From contig VXTM01000031.1 of NCBI GenBank assembly GCA_009837445.1, forward strand, positions 34,348 to 98,347: 64,000 bases of DNA, written 5' to 3'. The notes under the pieces are model-generated. The model saw only the letters and a program-made list of their open reading frames with translations, searched no databases and was not told where the DNA came from. Positions 52,324-60,418 of the stretch are shown one piece after another. The first letter of the stretch is position 1, and every line of letters starts with the position of its first letter. This DNA comes from Acidimicrobiaceae bacterium (lineage in GTDB: Bacteria; Actinomycetota; Acidimicrobiia; Acidimicrobiales; Aldehydirespiratoraceae). The position numbers and the translations under genes are program-made.

Positions 52324-53082
52324 TCAGGGCTTGCCGCTGATCTGCGACTGGAGCCTGCGGACCAGGTCCTTGAACGGGGGCTGTCCCATCGACCACAGCT
52401 GGGGATGCAGCTCGCGGTCGACGGCCGCCTCCGAGTCGGTCACCTCGTCCAGCGCCAGGATCGTCGCCTTGGTCCGGGCCACCAGCTCCTTGGGCTGGGC
52501 CGCGGCCCTGGCGGCCAGTTCGTGGGCCCGGTCGAGGAGGTCGTCGTCGTCGACGACCTCCCAGGCCAGCCCGGTGCGGTGGGCGTCGGCGGCCGACAGC
52601 ACCTCGCCGAAGATCACCATGGCCATGGCGGTGGTGCGGTCGGTCACATGCCTCAGGCGCCAGGTGTGGCCTCCGCCCGGGTGCAGCCCGATCTGCAGGA
52701 AGCGGGAGTCGAAGCGGGCCCAGCGGCGGCCCGCCAGCACGATGTCGCAGGCCAGGACCATGTTCATCCCGGCCCCCACGGCGGCGCCGTTGACCGCGGC
52801 GACGGTGGCCAGCGGCGAGTCGGCCACCCGCAGGAAGCCCTCGTAGATGCGGGTGATGCCGGTGGACTCGGCCGCGAGCAGGTCGTCGAGGTCGGCGCCC
52901 GCGCAGAATCCCTTGCCCGCGCCGGTCACCACCAGCGCGCCGATCGCCGGGTCGGGTTCGAGCTCGTCGAGGGCCGCGCAGATCTCGTCGTTCATGGTCT
53001 GGTTAACGGCGTTGCGCTTGCCCGGGTCGTTGAGCGTGAGCCGGGCCACGCCGTCGGAGATGTCGATGTTCACGAAAGCCAT
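52324..53082 (-). CDS. Crotonase-fold protein, likely without hydratase glutamates
   Basis: A 252-residue enoyl-CoA hydratase/isomerase family protein: RLTLNDPGKRNAVNQTM, VVTGAGKGFCAGADLDDL (oxyanion-hole region), AAVNGAAVGAGMNMVLACDIVLAG and LQIGLHPGGGHTWRL. Aligning by eye with rat hydratase (GGGCELAMMCD and QPEILLG), the two catalytic glutamates appear replaced by Asn and Phe. The enzyme may therefore catalyse another crotonase reaction, such as isomerisation or hydrolysis. A -10-like CATACT lies seven bases before the ATG on the minus strand. It is divergent from an MFS gene by 40 bases. Confidence 0.82.
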   Translation of the reverse strand: MAFVNIDISDGVARLTLNDPGKRNAVNQTMNDEICAALDELEPDPAIGALVVTGAGKGFCAGADLDDLLAAESTGITRIYEGFLRVADSPLATVAAVNGAAVGAGMNMVLACDIVLAGRRWARFDSRFLQIGLHPGGGHTWRLRHVTDRTTAMAMVIFGEVLSAADAHRTGLAWEVVDDDDLLDRAHELAARAAAQPKELVARTKATILALDEVTDSEAAVDRELHPQLWSMGQPPFKDLVRRLQSQISGKP

Positions 53083-53089
53083 GGTTCGC

Positions 53090-53116
53090 AGTATGGCGCG
53101 GCACCGGCGGTACGGT
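53090..53116. promoter_or_regulatory. Divergent leaderless promoters between the crotonase and MFS genes
   Basis: The minus strand has CATACT at 53090-53095, seven bases before the crotonase ATG. The plus strand has TACGGT at 53111-53116, six bases before the MFS GTG. The gap between start codons is 40 bases. Confidence 0.45.
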
Positions 53117-53122
53117 GCTCCG

Positions 53123-54424
53123 GTGCCTCCGGCGGCGTTCGCCTCTTTCAGTCATCGCGGCTTCCGCTACTTCTGGTTCGGCGGGTTCATCACCAACTCG
53201 GCGCGATGGTTCCAGTACGTGGCGCTGCCTGTGGTCGTGTGGGACCTGACCGGCAGCCCGGGCTGGGTCGGCCTTGCCGGGTTCGCGCAGTTCGCGGCCA
53301 TGGCCATGGTCGCTCCGGCTGCGGGGGTGGTGGCCGACCACTACTCGAGGCGCCGGATCTTGATGATCTCGCAGTCGTTCATGGGCGTGGTCGCGGTGGT
53401 CATGGCCCTGGCGTGGATCCAGGGCGTGCGCTCGCCGGCCGCCTATGTCGCGCTGGCCGCGGCCTCCGGGGTGGGGGGCGGCTTGAACCTGCCGGTGTGG
53501 CAGGCCTTCGTGAGCGAGCTGGTGCCCAGGGACTTGCTCCTCAACGCGGTGACCCTGAACTCCACGCAGTTCAACAGCTCCCGGCTGATCGGCCCGATGC
53601 TGGGGGGAATCACGGTGGCCGCGGCCGGGCCGGCCGCCGCGTTCTGGGTCAGCGCGGCCGGCGCCCTGGTGGTGTTGTTCGCTCTGGCCCGGGTCGAGTC
53701 CAGCATCGCGGTGGCCGGGCGCGGGATTCCGAGCATGCGCCTGATCCGCAACACGATGGCGGTGGCCCGGTATGTGAGGGCCCGGCGGGGCCTGGTGGTC
53801 GCCTTCGTCACCGTCACGCTGATCGGATCGGTGGGCCTGCCGATCCAGATGCTCTGCGTGGTTTTCGCCGAGGACGTGTTCGATCGGGGACCGGGCGGTT
53901 TCGGATTCATGCTCACCATGCTCGGGGTGGGCGCGGTCGTGGCTGCGCCCGTGGTGGCCTCGCTCGGTGGACGGGTGTCGCGGTCCGCGATCCAGCGGGT
54001 CGCGCTGGTCGTCTACGGCACGGCGGTCCTGGCACTGGCCGTGGCCCCGACGTTTGTGGTGTACCTGGTGCCGCTGGCCGCGATCGGGGCGGCTCACCTC
54101 GCGTCGGCGAGCGCGCTCAACACTGCGGTCCAGCTCCAGGTGGACGAGGACCGCAGGACCCAGGTGATGTCGCTGTACGTGATGGTGCTGATGTCGTCCA
54201 ACCCTCTCGGGCAGCTCGCTCTGGGCCAGTTGATCGAGCTCGTGGGAGCCCGCCCCGCCTTCGGCATCTACGGCGCTCTGCTGCTGGCGGGAACGGCCCT
54301 GCTCCACGCCGCGGGCTGGCTGCGCCAACTGGACGCCGAGATAGGGGAGTACTCCCCGGAGGTGCTGCCCGAGGTCCATCCGACCACCCCGTCGCCTCCC
54401 CGCCACCGGGGAGACACGACGTGA
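53123..54424 (+). CDS. MFS transporter, EntS/MFS_3-like exporter
   Basis: A roughly 433-residue major facilitator with about eleven or twelve transmembrane segments. FRYFWFGGFITNSARWFQYVALPVVVWDLTGSPGWVGLAGF is the typical MFS_3 beginning, then GVVADHYSRRRILMISQ is the A-like loop motif, and the central FNSSRLIGPMLGG is also characteristic. Relatives export siderophores, macrolides or unknown small molecules. No biosynthetic cluster is adjacent, so the substrate cannot be inferred. GTG 53123 fits the -10 spacing; an in-frame ATG 30 bases upstream is an alternative. Confidence 0.87.
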   Translation: MPPAAFASFSHRGFRYFWFGGFITNSARWFQYVALPVVVWDLTGSPGWVGLAGFAQFAAMAMVAPAAGVVADHYSRRRILMISQSFMGVVAVVMALAWIQGVRSPAAYVALAAASGVGGGLNLPVWQAFVSELVPRDLLLNAVTLNSTQFNSSRLIGPMLGGITVAAAGPAAAFWVSAAGALVVLFALARVESSIAVAGRGIPSMRLIRNTMAVARYVRARRGLVVAFVTVTLIGSVGLPIQMLCVVFAEDVFDRGPGGFGFMLTMLGVGAVVAAPVVASLGGRVSRSAIQRVALVVYGTAVLALAVAPTFVVYLVPLAAIGAAHLASASALNTAVQLQVDEDRRTQVMSLYVMVLMSSNPLGQLALGQLIELVGARPAFGIYGALLLAGTALLHAAGWLRQLDAEIGEYSPEVLPEVHPTTPSPPRHRGDTT

Positions 54425-54425
54425 C

Positions 54426-55385
54426 TCACCAGTCCTCGGGACTGCCCTCGTCGGCGCCGTCCAGGTACTCGGTCCCCTCGTCGCAGTCGGGCTGAACCGG
54501 GCACCACCGGCAGCTCGGGCCGGGGGAGACTGTCGGCTGGCGGGTGCCGCACGCCAGCTCCACGTAGCGGTGAGCGCCGTCGATCACTCGCTCCGAGGCC
54601 GACAGGAGCAGGTCCTCGGTCACCTCCTCTGAGTGGATGCGGCCCTGGTCCAGGTAGTAGGTGGCCAGCAGGCGGGGCGGCAGGATCCTCAGCGCCTCAA
54701 GCAGGGCGTAGAAGCGGAGGTCCTCGCGATGGGCAGGGGAGAAGCCGCCCGTCTTGAAGTCGATGATCACCTTGCCGGCCACCGTGCCGTCGGGTTGGCC
54801 CAGGGTGAGGTCCGGTTTGCCCGACAGCACGATCAGCCCGCCGTGCAACTCGGCTCGGATTGGGCTCTCGGTCGCGGGTCGCCAGGCCGTCTTGAGCGAC
54901 GGGAAGCACTCCAGGAACTGGGTCATGGCCGCGCTCGTTCCGGCCCGGAGCTCGGCTCGCTCGGACTCGGAGCAGGTCGCCAGGTAGTCGCCGATGCTCT
55001 TGTCGGCGTTCTGAAGGCTGGTGATCGCCTCGTCCACCAGCACCAGCGGGGAGTTCTCGCCCCGCCAGTGAACCGACAGCTCGATCGCCTTGTGCATAAC
55101 CGTGCCCCGGGCGATGGCCGGCGACCATGCGAACGGCTCGGACCGGTCGGCCAGGAACTTCCGCTCGCATCCGAGCACCTGCGAGAGCATGTACTTGCTG
55201 AGGAACAGGTTGTCGCCGTCGAAGTCGTTGGATTCGATGGGCGTGATCAGCGGCTCCAGACGAGCTTCGAGGTGATCTCGCAGCTCGTCGCGGAGGCCCG
55301 GATCGAACTCCGGACGGGTGTCCCGCTGTGCCCCGAGCAGGGTCACGACCTCCTGCTGGGCCGGGTTGTACTGGTCGGCGTGCAT
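54426..55385 (-). CDS. PD-(D/E)XK nuclease with probable Fe-S cluster (Cas4/AddB/RecB-like)
   Basis: A 319-residue nuclease. The catalytic core shows GKPDLTL and VIIDFKTGG (the D and E/D-x-K motif). Cys73 (LGCERKFL) and a C-terminal triad C292, C295 and C301 (CRWCPVQPDC) reproduce the one-plus-three cysteine arrangement that holds a [4Fe-4S] cluster in Cas4 and AddB. It may process DNA ends in repair. No cas genes or CRISPR array are in the window, and no helicase is fused or adjacent. The ATG at 55385 is chosen because the longer frame runs antisense into the divergent gene. It is convergent with the MFS gene. Confidence 0.84.
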   Translation of the reverse strand: MHADQYNPAQQEVVTLLGAQRDTRPEFDPGLRDELRDHLEARLEPLITPIESNDFDGDNLFLSKYMLSQVLGCERKFLADRSEPFAWSPAIARGTVMHKAIELSVHWRGENSPLVLVDEAITSLQNADKSIGDYLATCSESERAELRAGTSAAMTQFLECFPSLKTAWRPATESPIRAELHGGLIVLSGKPDLTLGQPDGTVAGKVIIDFKTGGFSPAHREDLRFYALLEALRILPPRLLATYYLDQGRIHSEEVTEDLLLSASERVIDGAHRYVELACGTRQPTVSPGPSCRWCPVQPDCDEGTEYLDGADEGSPEDW

Positions 55386-55452
55386 AGGGCTCGGAGCGGC
55401 TCCTGGGAGTGGGGAGGGGCTCGTGTCACACCCCGGCGCGACCATAGCGGTC

Positions 55453-55833
55453 ATGGGAATCACATCGCTCGACTTCGGCTCGGCGGCTCGCGCTCTGGGC
55501 CGGGCCGCCCGCCTGCGGGGCTTGGTCGTGCCGGTGTTCGCCAGCCCGCCGTCCCGTGGCGACCTCGACCGGTCCATCCGCCGCCGCAACGGATCGCCGA
55601 TCGTGTCGGTCCGCCTGAAGGACCGCCCCCGGGGCGCGGTCCTGGCCGACATGATCGAGGGGATCATCGTGGCCAACTACCTCGCGGGCGCACGGGCGGA
55701 CCTAGCCCGCTCCGCTCTATGGCTGGCCATCGACGGGGACGCCGGTCGCCAGCCGACACCGGAGGACGAGCCGGCTCGACCCGACTCCCGTGCTGACTCC
55801 CGTGTCTCGCCGCAGGAGAAGGCGGTCGCCTAG
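55453..55833 (+). CDS. Hypothetical protein (divergent from the Fe-S nuclease)
   Basis: I do not recognise this 126-residue protein. It begins MGITSLDFGSAARALGRAARLRGLVVPVFASPP, is rich in Arg and Ala, and continues RSIRRRNGSPIVSVRLKDRPRGAVLADMIEGIIVANYLAG, with a charged, probably disordered tail from about residue 100. There is no signal peptide or clear transmembrane helix. It is divergent from the nuclease gene with 67 bases between start codons, which could share regulation. The codon pattern looks like that of its neighbours, so it is probably real. Confidence 0.55.
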   Translation: MGITSLDFGSAARALGRAARLRGLVVPVFASPPSRGDLDRSIRRRNGSPIVSVRLKDRPRGAVLADMIEGIIVANYLAGARADLARSALWLAIDGDAGRQPTPEDEPARPDSRADSRVSPQEKAVA

Positions 55834-55891
55834 CTCCCGCCCCACCCCGCCAGCGCGGTCAGTTGCGACAGGCGAGCCGGACGCGACGGGC

Positions 55892-55897
55892 TAGGTT
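55892..55897 (+). promoter_or_regulatory. -10 hexamer of tRNA-Leu
   Basis: TAGGTT ends nine bases before the mature 5' end of tRNA-Leu, in keeping with transcription starting near the tRNA. Confidence 0.35.
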
Positions 55898-55906
55898 GAC
55901 GCCCGT

Positions 55907-55990
55907 GCCCGGGTGGCGCAACTGGCAGACGCGGCCCGCTTAAAACGGGCTGCCCTAACGGGCATGTGGGTTCGAGTCCCACCCCGGGCA
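55907..55990 (+). tRNA. tRNA-Leu (anticodon TAA)
   Basis: An 84-base class II tRNA: acceptor GCCCGGG/CCCGGGC, anticodon stem GCCCG/CGGGC with loop CTTAAAA (anticodon TAA, decoding UUA), a long variable arm, a T arm with GTTCGAGTC, and discriminator A. CCA is not encoded. AT-rich DNA begins directly after its 3' end. Confidence 0.95.
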
Positions 55991-56208
55991 CTCTATATTG
56001 CACCATAAATAGCTTTTGAACTTGGATTATCTGTGTTCAATCTGAAGCTGTTACCACTTTGAATATGTCGAAGGCTGTGAGTCGTTGATGACATTGATGA
56101 CATTGATGACATCGACGACAGTCGATGACAGTCGGTGATTGAGGGCTAGCCTCTGGCCTGTGCCGCCGGCGGCGCCGGTGACTACGTCCACCGGGCTGGC
56201 GAGACCCT
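55991..56208. other. AT-rich spacer downstream of tRNA-Leu
   Basis: About 170 bases here (for example TATATTGCACCATAAATAGC) are markedly richer in A and T than the rest of the window. They contain no convincing gene, only a 9-base tandem repeat. The segment separates tRNA-Leu from the accessory oxidoreductase region. No integrase or att duplication is visible. Confidence 0.7.
56085..56130 (+). repeat. 9-bp tandem repeat (TTGATGACA)
   Basis: TTGATGACA occurs three times in tandem from 56085 to 56111, followed by degenerate copies TCGACGACA and TCGATGACA. Confidence 0.8.
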
Positions 56209-57075
56209 TCAGGGGGCCAGAGCGGCCAGGGCGTCGTAGTCGATGGCGGCGGAGCCGGCGGTGGGGTGCAACACGTGGATGCAGATCTCGGTGGTGCCGG
56301 CGTCAGCGTGTTCGGCGAGCCGGCGTTCGATGGTGTCGATGTCGCCCCAGGCCACCATGGCGTCCACGAAGCGGTCCGACAGGTTGTCGATGTCGTCGTC
56401 GCGGAAGCCGAGGCTCTTCCAGCAGTTCCGGTAGCCGGGGGCCCGGATGTAGAACTTCATGACATTTGCGCAGGTGGCCCGGGCCTGGTCGGGGTCGGTG
56501 GTGAGCATCACTTTCTGCTCCACGCACAGCTTTGCGTCGGGGCCGATCACCGAGCGGGCGAAGGCGGTGTGTTCGGGAGTGGCGTTGTAGGTGTGGGCGC
56601 CGTCGGTGCGCTCCGCGGCGAGTTCGAGCATCCGGGGCCCGAGGGCGGCCAGGACCACCGGCAACGGTCTCCGTGGCAGCACTGAGATGTACTCGAAGGC
56701 GTCCATAGCGTCGAGGTAGGAGCGCATGTACGACAGCGGCTTGTCGTAGGGGATGCCGCGGATCTTGCTGACGATCACCGGGCTTGACACGCCCAGGCCC
56801 AGAGTGAACCGGCTGCCGGTCTGCTCTGCGACGGTGTACGCGGCCCGCTTCATCGCGTCCGCGCGGCGGTTGTAGACATTGGCGATGCCGCTGGCGAGTC
56901 CCAGCGTAGAGGTGACTGCTCCAAGGTGGGCGGCTTGCGCAAATGGATCCCGGCCGAGAATCTCCGCCAGCCACAGCTGCGAGTAGCCAAGATCTTCCAC
57001 CTTCTGGGCGAACTCGGCGACATCAATGGCGCTCAACGCTTCGGGGTTGGCCCAGCAACTACGTTTGACCGCCAT
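56209..57075 (-). CDS. F420-dependent-type LLM oxidoreductase
   Basis: A 288-residue luciferase-like TIM barrel: AEFAQKVEDLGYSQLWLAEILGRDPFAQAAHLGAVTSTLGLASGIANVYNR and RFTLGLGVSSPVIVSKIRGIPY are characteristic of the actinobacterial F420-dependent subgroup. VVLAALGPRMLELAAERTDGAHTYNATPEHT is typical of the middle. It probably transfers hydride between F420 and an unknown organic substrate; FMN use cannot be ruled out by sequence. GGGAG precedes the ATG. It lies downstream of the ferredoxin operon on the same strand after a 156-base gap, so it may be separate. Confidence 0.83.
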   Translation of the reverse strand: MAVKRSCWANPEALSAIDVAEFAQKVEDLGYSQLWLAEILGRDPFAQAAHLGAVTSTLGLASGIANVYNRRADAMKRAAYTVAEQTGSRFTLGLGVSSPVIVSKIRGIPYDKPLSYMRSYLDAMDAFEYISVLPRRPLPVVLAALGPRMLELAAERTDGAHTYNATPEHTAFARSVIGPDAKLCVEQKVMLTTDPDQARATCANVMKFYIRAPGYRNCWKSLGFRDDDIDNLSDRFVDAMVAWGDIDTIERRLAEHADAGTTEICIHVLHPTAGSAAIDYDALAALAP

Positions 57076-57231
57076 CTGTACTCCCTTCAGCAGGCTCGTG
57101 GCTCCACCGTACCGGAGGCTGCGGACTGAACCAGCGCCAGCGCATTACTCGCCGCTGGCCTGTGAGGACGATTCGTGCTCGGTGCCGACGGTCGTGAGAG
57201 TATCGGCCCTCGGGGTGCGCTCGCGGCCGTC

Positions 57232-57561
57232 TCATGACGACGCGGACCTCGGCCAGTTCCTTACTACCGGGTGGTCGGCTTCGACAGCATCGACGCGGGC
57301 CGCGCCGCCGGGTTCACCGAGTCCGGCAACCTCGAAGAACTCTTCATTGACCTCTGTGAATCTCTGGTGTTGGGTTGGGAGGAACTGCTCAGGGTAGATG
57401 GCCTCAACGGGGCAGACCGGTTCGCAGGCGCCGCAATCGATGCACTCTTCGGGATGGATGTAGAGCATCCGGCCACCGGTGTAGATGCAGTCCACGGGAC
57501 ATTCCGCCACGCAGGCCGCGTCTTTGACATCGATGCATGCTGGACCGATTACGTAGGTCAT
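57232..57561 (-). CDS. 7Fe ferredoxin (FdxA-like)
   Basis: A 109-residue ferredoxin. C9, C17, C21 and C25 precede a second motif C40-x2-C43-x2-C46-x3-C50 ([12 protein letters not shown]). The spacing C9-x7-C17-x3-C21 matches [3Fe-4S]/[4Fe-4S] ferredoxins of the Azotobacter FdI type. It is a one-electron carrier. Its ATG overlaps the stop of the gluconate-dehydrogenase-subunit-like gene (ATGA), which itself overlaps the GMC gene. This strongly suggests that the ferredoxin serves the GMC oxidoreductase or a partner; such pairing is unusual. Confidence 0.9.
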   Translation of the reverse strand: MTYVIGPACIDVKDAACVAECPVDCIYTGGRMLYIHPEECIDCGACEPVCPVEAIYPEQFLPTQHQRFTEVNEEFFEVAGLGEPGGAARVDAVEADHPVVRNWPRSASS

Positions 57562-57977
57562 GGGTACTCCTGGTGGCCGGGGTGCCGCTCATAGACCCGC
57601 TCCAGCATGTCGAGATAGTCGGGCTCGCCCGCAACCGACAGCGGGCTGGGCTGCTGGCCGGGGTAGCCGATCAGCCGGCGTACCTGGGCACTCAGGAAGT
57701 AGGCGCCCACGACGGCCGTGGACAGGACGGTGAAGTCGTCGGGGCGGTGCTCCGCCAGTTGTCGCACGAAGGCATCGGGTTCGCTGTGTTGTGCCTCGTC
57801 GAGCAGAGCCTTCAGCGGTTCTGCGAGGGCGGGAGCGGCGTCGAGGCATCGATCCAGCAGACCGTCCGCAACCCCGACGGCCGAGGCCGCCGGCATGCCG
57901 AGTCCTTCGGCCACGAGGATGTCGGCCAGCTGCGCCAGCGTCAGGCGCTGGGTTTGCGTCGGCCACGTGCCGCTCAC
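57558..57977 (-). CDS. Probable small subunit of the GMC oxidoreductase (gluconate 2-dehydrogenase subunit 3-like)
   Basis: A 139-residue mainly helical protein without signal peptide: [34 protein letters not shown], then [33 protein letters not shown]. The latter stretch, ending in a GYPGQ motif, resembles the small subunit of gluconate 2-dehydrogenase-type enzymes, and the position directly between GMC and ferredoxin genes with four-base overlaps on both sides supports a subunit role. The similarity is weak, so a different accessory protein cannot be excluded. Confidence 0.6.
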   Translation of the reverse strand: MSGTWPTQTQRLTLAQLADILVAEGLGMPAASAVGVADGLLDRCLDAAPALAEPLKALLDEAQHSEPDAFVRQLAEHRPDDFTVLSTAVVGAYFLSAQVRRLIGYPGQQPSPLSVAGEPDYLDMLERVYERHPGHQEYP

Positions 57978-59611
57978 GACGGCACTTCTTGTGAGGCTCG
58001 TGACTGGATCATGTGGTCGACTACTCGCAGCGCGTTGGCCATGATCGTGGCCGTCGGGTTAGCCGACCCGCCGGTCACGAACACGCCGCCGTCAATTATG
58101 TAGAGATTGGCCACGTCGTGGGCGCGGCACCAGCGGTCCACCACCGAGCATCGAGGATCGTCACCCATCCGGGTCGTGCCCAGGACATGACCGATGCCGG
58201 TCGGCCAGATGTCACGCACCATGGTTGACGCGGCTCCGGCAGCCTCGGCCGCTTCGACGGCGCGAGCTACGTTGAAGTCGAGCATCCTGCGGGTGTTGTC
58301 CGACACCCGGTACTCGATGCGAGCCGCCGGCAGGCCCGAGGAATCGCGCACCGCGGGGTCGAGCACGACCCGGTTGGCGTCCTCGGGCAGGTCCTCCGCT
58401 TGGATGCCCCAGGTGAAGGCGTGTCCGAACACTTCGGCGCCCGCCCGGTGGAAGGCCGGACCCCACACCGCATCGAAGCCCTCGTGGCGGTGCGCCTCCT
58501 GATATTCCGCTGCGGCGAACATAGGGCCGCCGTGGGGCATGACCATCCACTTCGTGCCGCGGACGAAGTCGCGGTCCGGGTGGGTCTCGGCGAACTCCAA
58601 CGAGTAGATGCTCTGACCCCAGGGACCCTGCCAGCTGTCGAGGAAATCCTCGCAGACGGCCGTGACCGTCCGGTAGGGATGTTGCATGAGCCGTCGCCCT
58701 ACCAGTCCTGAGGAATTGGCCAAGCCGTCCGGGAACCGCGGCGACGCCGACAGCAGCAGCAGACGGGCGGTTCCCACGGCGTTGGCTGCCAGGATCACTA
58801 CCTGCGCCGGCTGCAGGTGCTCGACGCCGTCGCGGTCCAGGTACACGGCGCCGCGCGCCCGGCCTCGCTCATCGATGGGGATCTGCGCCACGCGGGCTCC
58901 GGTCACTAGGCGGGCACCCGCGGCCAGCGCAGATGGCCAGTGGGTGAGCGATGGGGTGGCCTTGGCGTTCTCGGGGCAGCCCATCATGCAGGTGCCGCGT
59001 CGTTGGCAGGCCTGAAGTGAACGGTGGCTCCGTGAGGCGATGGCATTGGAGCCCGGCCACCAGTGCCATCCGAGGCGGTCCATGCCCCGGGCGGCGGCCA
59101 TCCCGATCCGGCCGATTGGTATCGGCGGGTTGGGATAGGGCTCCAACTCGGGCAGGGCCGGGTCGTCGCCCAGACCCGACACCGACATTTCCCGGGCCAC
59201 CTGTGCGTACGGCTCGGCCAGATCCGACCAGTTGATCGGCCAATCGTCGGCCACGCCGTCGAGGGTTCGCGCCTTGAAGTCCGACGCGAGCAGCGGCTGC
59301 CACATGGCCGCCCACTGCACCAGTCCCCCGCCGACGCCGTTGTACATGACCGGCCGCACGTCTGCCTCGCCCGTGAGCGGGTAGTCCGCCGGCCCCCGTC
59401 GGGTGTTGGGGTCGGGGCTCCACTTCTCGATCCACGCCAACTCAGCCTCGGGTCGGTCGCTCATGTAGTCCGCCGGGCCGGTCCAGTCGCCCTGTTCCAG
59501 ACAGACCACCTCGAAGCCGGCGGCGGCCAGATGAGCGGCGGCTACCGCGCCGGAGGCGCCTGAGCCCACGATCACGACATCGGCTGCGACGCCCGGCTGC
59601 GGCCGCCGCAT
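57974..59611 (-). CDS. GMC-family FAD oxidoreductase
   Basis: A 545-residue flavoenzyme with the dinucleotide-binding motif VVIVGSGASGAVAAAHLAAAGFEVVCLEQGDW, a GMC core (NGVGGGLVQWAAMWQPLL, RRGTCMMGCPENAKATPSLTHW, VVILAANAVGTARLLLLSAS), and the C-terminal GTTRMGDDPRCSVVDRW with LYIIDGGVFVTGGSANPTATIMANALRVVDHM. This fits the gluconate-dehydrogenase-like GMC branch, which oxidises alcohols, sugars or sterol-like substrates. No signal peptide is seen, so it is probably cytoplasmic. It is the first gene of the GMC-small subunit-ferredoxin operon. Confidence 0.87.
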   Translation of the reverse strand: MRRPQPGVAADVVIVGSGASGAVAAAHLAAAGFEVVCLEQGDWTGPADYMSDRPEAELAWIEKWSPDPNTRRGPADYPLTGEADVRPVMYNGVGGGLVQWAAMWQPLLASDFKARTLDGVADDWPINWSDLAEPYAQVAREMSVSGLGDDPALPELEPYPNPPIPIGRIGMAAARGMDRLGWHWWPGSNAIASRSHRSLQACQRRGTCMMGCPENAKATPSLTHWPSALAAGARLVTGARVAQIPIDERGRARGAVYLDRDGVEHLQPAQVVILAANAVGTARLLLLSASPRFPDGLANSSGLVGRRLMQHPYRTVTAVCEDFLDSWQGPWGQSIYSLEFAETHPDRDFVRGTKWMVMPHGGPMFAAAEYQEAHRHEGFDAVWGPAFHRAGAEVFGHAFTWGIQAEDLPEDANRVVLDPAVRDSSGLPAARIEYRVSDNTRRMLDFNVARAVEAAEAAGAASTMVRDIWPTGIGHVLGTTRMGDDPRCSVVDRWCRAHDVANLYIIDGGVFVTGGSANPTATIMANALRVVDHMIQSRASQEVPS

Positions 59612-59692
59612 CAGCGCTCGGTCCGCGTCGTCACTTCGGCAGGCTCGTGTGGCGACCTTGCGCGGTTGTCCTCACTACGCCGCATCACCACC

Positions 59693-59721
59693 TTGAGAGC
59701 CTCAGCATATTGAAGTACTAT
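59693..59721 (+). promoter_or_regulatory. Promoter of the XRE-cupin/flavoprotein operon
   Basis: TTGAGA (59693-59698) and TACTAT (59716-59721) are separated by 17 bases, a good sigma-70-like match in an AT-richer stretch. AAGTAC and GTACTT half-sites (59713-59718 and 59741-59746) flank the start region and could serve as an operator. Confidence 0.5.
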
Positions 59722-59778
59722 ACTGCAGTGAAGGCAGATGGTACTTTGGCGGTCGTTACATTGGCGAGGGTGACTGAC

Positions 59779-60414
59779 ATGTACTCAACCGCGCACAGCG
59801 TCTCCTCGAACTGGCACGCACCCGCCTCCGAGGTCGGGCGCCGCGGCGCCGAGCGGCCTCCCCTCACCGTGCACACGGTGGGCAAGGAGATCAAGCGGCT
59901 GCGAAAGCTTCGGGAGCTGACCCTGGAACAGCTGGCCTCGGACTCGGGGGTCAGCGCCGGGTTGCTCTCGCAGGTGGAGCGTGGGCGGGGGAACCCCTCG
60001 TTCAACACCCTGGTGCAGGTGGCCCACGCGCTGGGGATCCCGGTGGCGCGGCTCGTCGCCGGCGAGCAGATGTCCTCGCCGGTGGTCCGGCGTGAGGAGC
60101 GTCGCCGGCTCAGTCTCGGCGACGGCAAGCTCGTCCTGGCCGAGATGCTCACCCCGAGGCTCGACAGCGCCCTCGAGGCCATCCGGATCGTCACAGAGCC
60201 TGGGTACTCCACCGAGGACACGCCGTTCGTGCACGACGGCGAGGAGTTCGGCATCGTCTTGGAGGGAACCCACGCCGTGAATGTCGGCGGCACCCACTAT
60301 GTGCTGCGGGCTGGCGACTCGATCTCCTACAGCTCCACGATCCCGCACTGGTACGAGAACCCCGGCGACGTCACCTCGGTATCACTGTGGGTGGTGACCC
60401 CGCCGAGCTTCTAG
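59779..60414 (+). CDS. XRE-family regulator with C-terminal cupin domain
   Basis: A 211-residue regulator. A helix-turn-helix lies at about 34-90 (IKRLRKLRELTLEQLASDSGVSAGLLSQVERGRGNPSFNTLVQVAHALG), followed by a cupin sensor domain (PFVHDGEEFGIVLEGTHAVNVGGTHYVLRAGDSISYSSTIPHWYENPG). Such proteins, for example PuuR-like ones, sense a small carboxylate or amine. GAGGG lies eight bases before the ATG at 59779. It heads the flavoprotein-CoA transferase-hydratase operon, starting five bases before the next gene, and faces the GMC operon, so it probably controls one or both. Confidence 0.88.
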   Translation: MYSTAHSVSSNWHAPASEVGRRGAERPPLTVHTVGKEIKRLRKLRELTLEQLASDSGVSAGLLSQVERGRGNPSFNTLVQVAHALGIPVARLVAGEQMSSPVVRREERRRLSLGDGKLVLAEMLTPRLDSALEAIRIVTEPGYSTEDTPFVHDGEEFGIVLEGTHAVNVGGTHYVLRAGDSISYSSTIPHWYENPGDVTSVSLWVVTPPSF

Positions 60415-60418
60415 GGCG

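Noticed and set aside
49582..54495. A 1,637-codon open frame on the plus strand
   Set aside because: It runs antisense through pyc and the crotonase gene and out of frame through the MFS gene. Long antisense frames are expected in high-GC coding DNA, and its translation shows no recognisable domain.
56085..56130. Possible CRISPR array from the repeated TTGATGACA
   Set aside because: The repeats are 9 bases, directly tandem without spacers, and no cas genes occur in the window.
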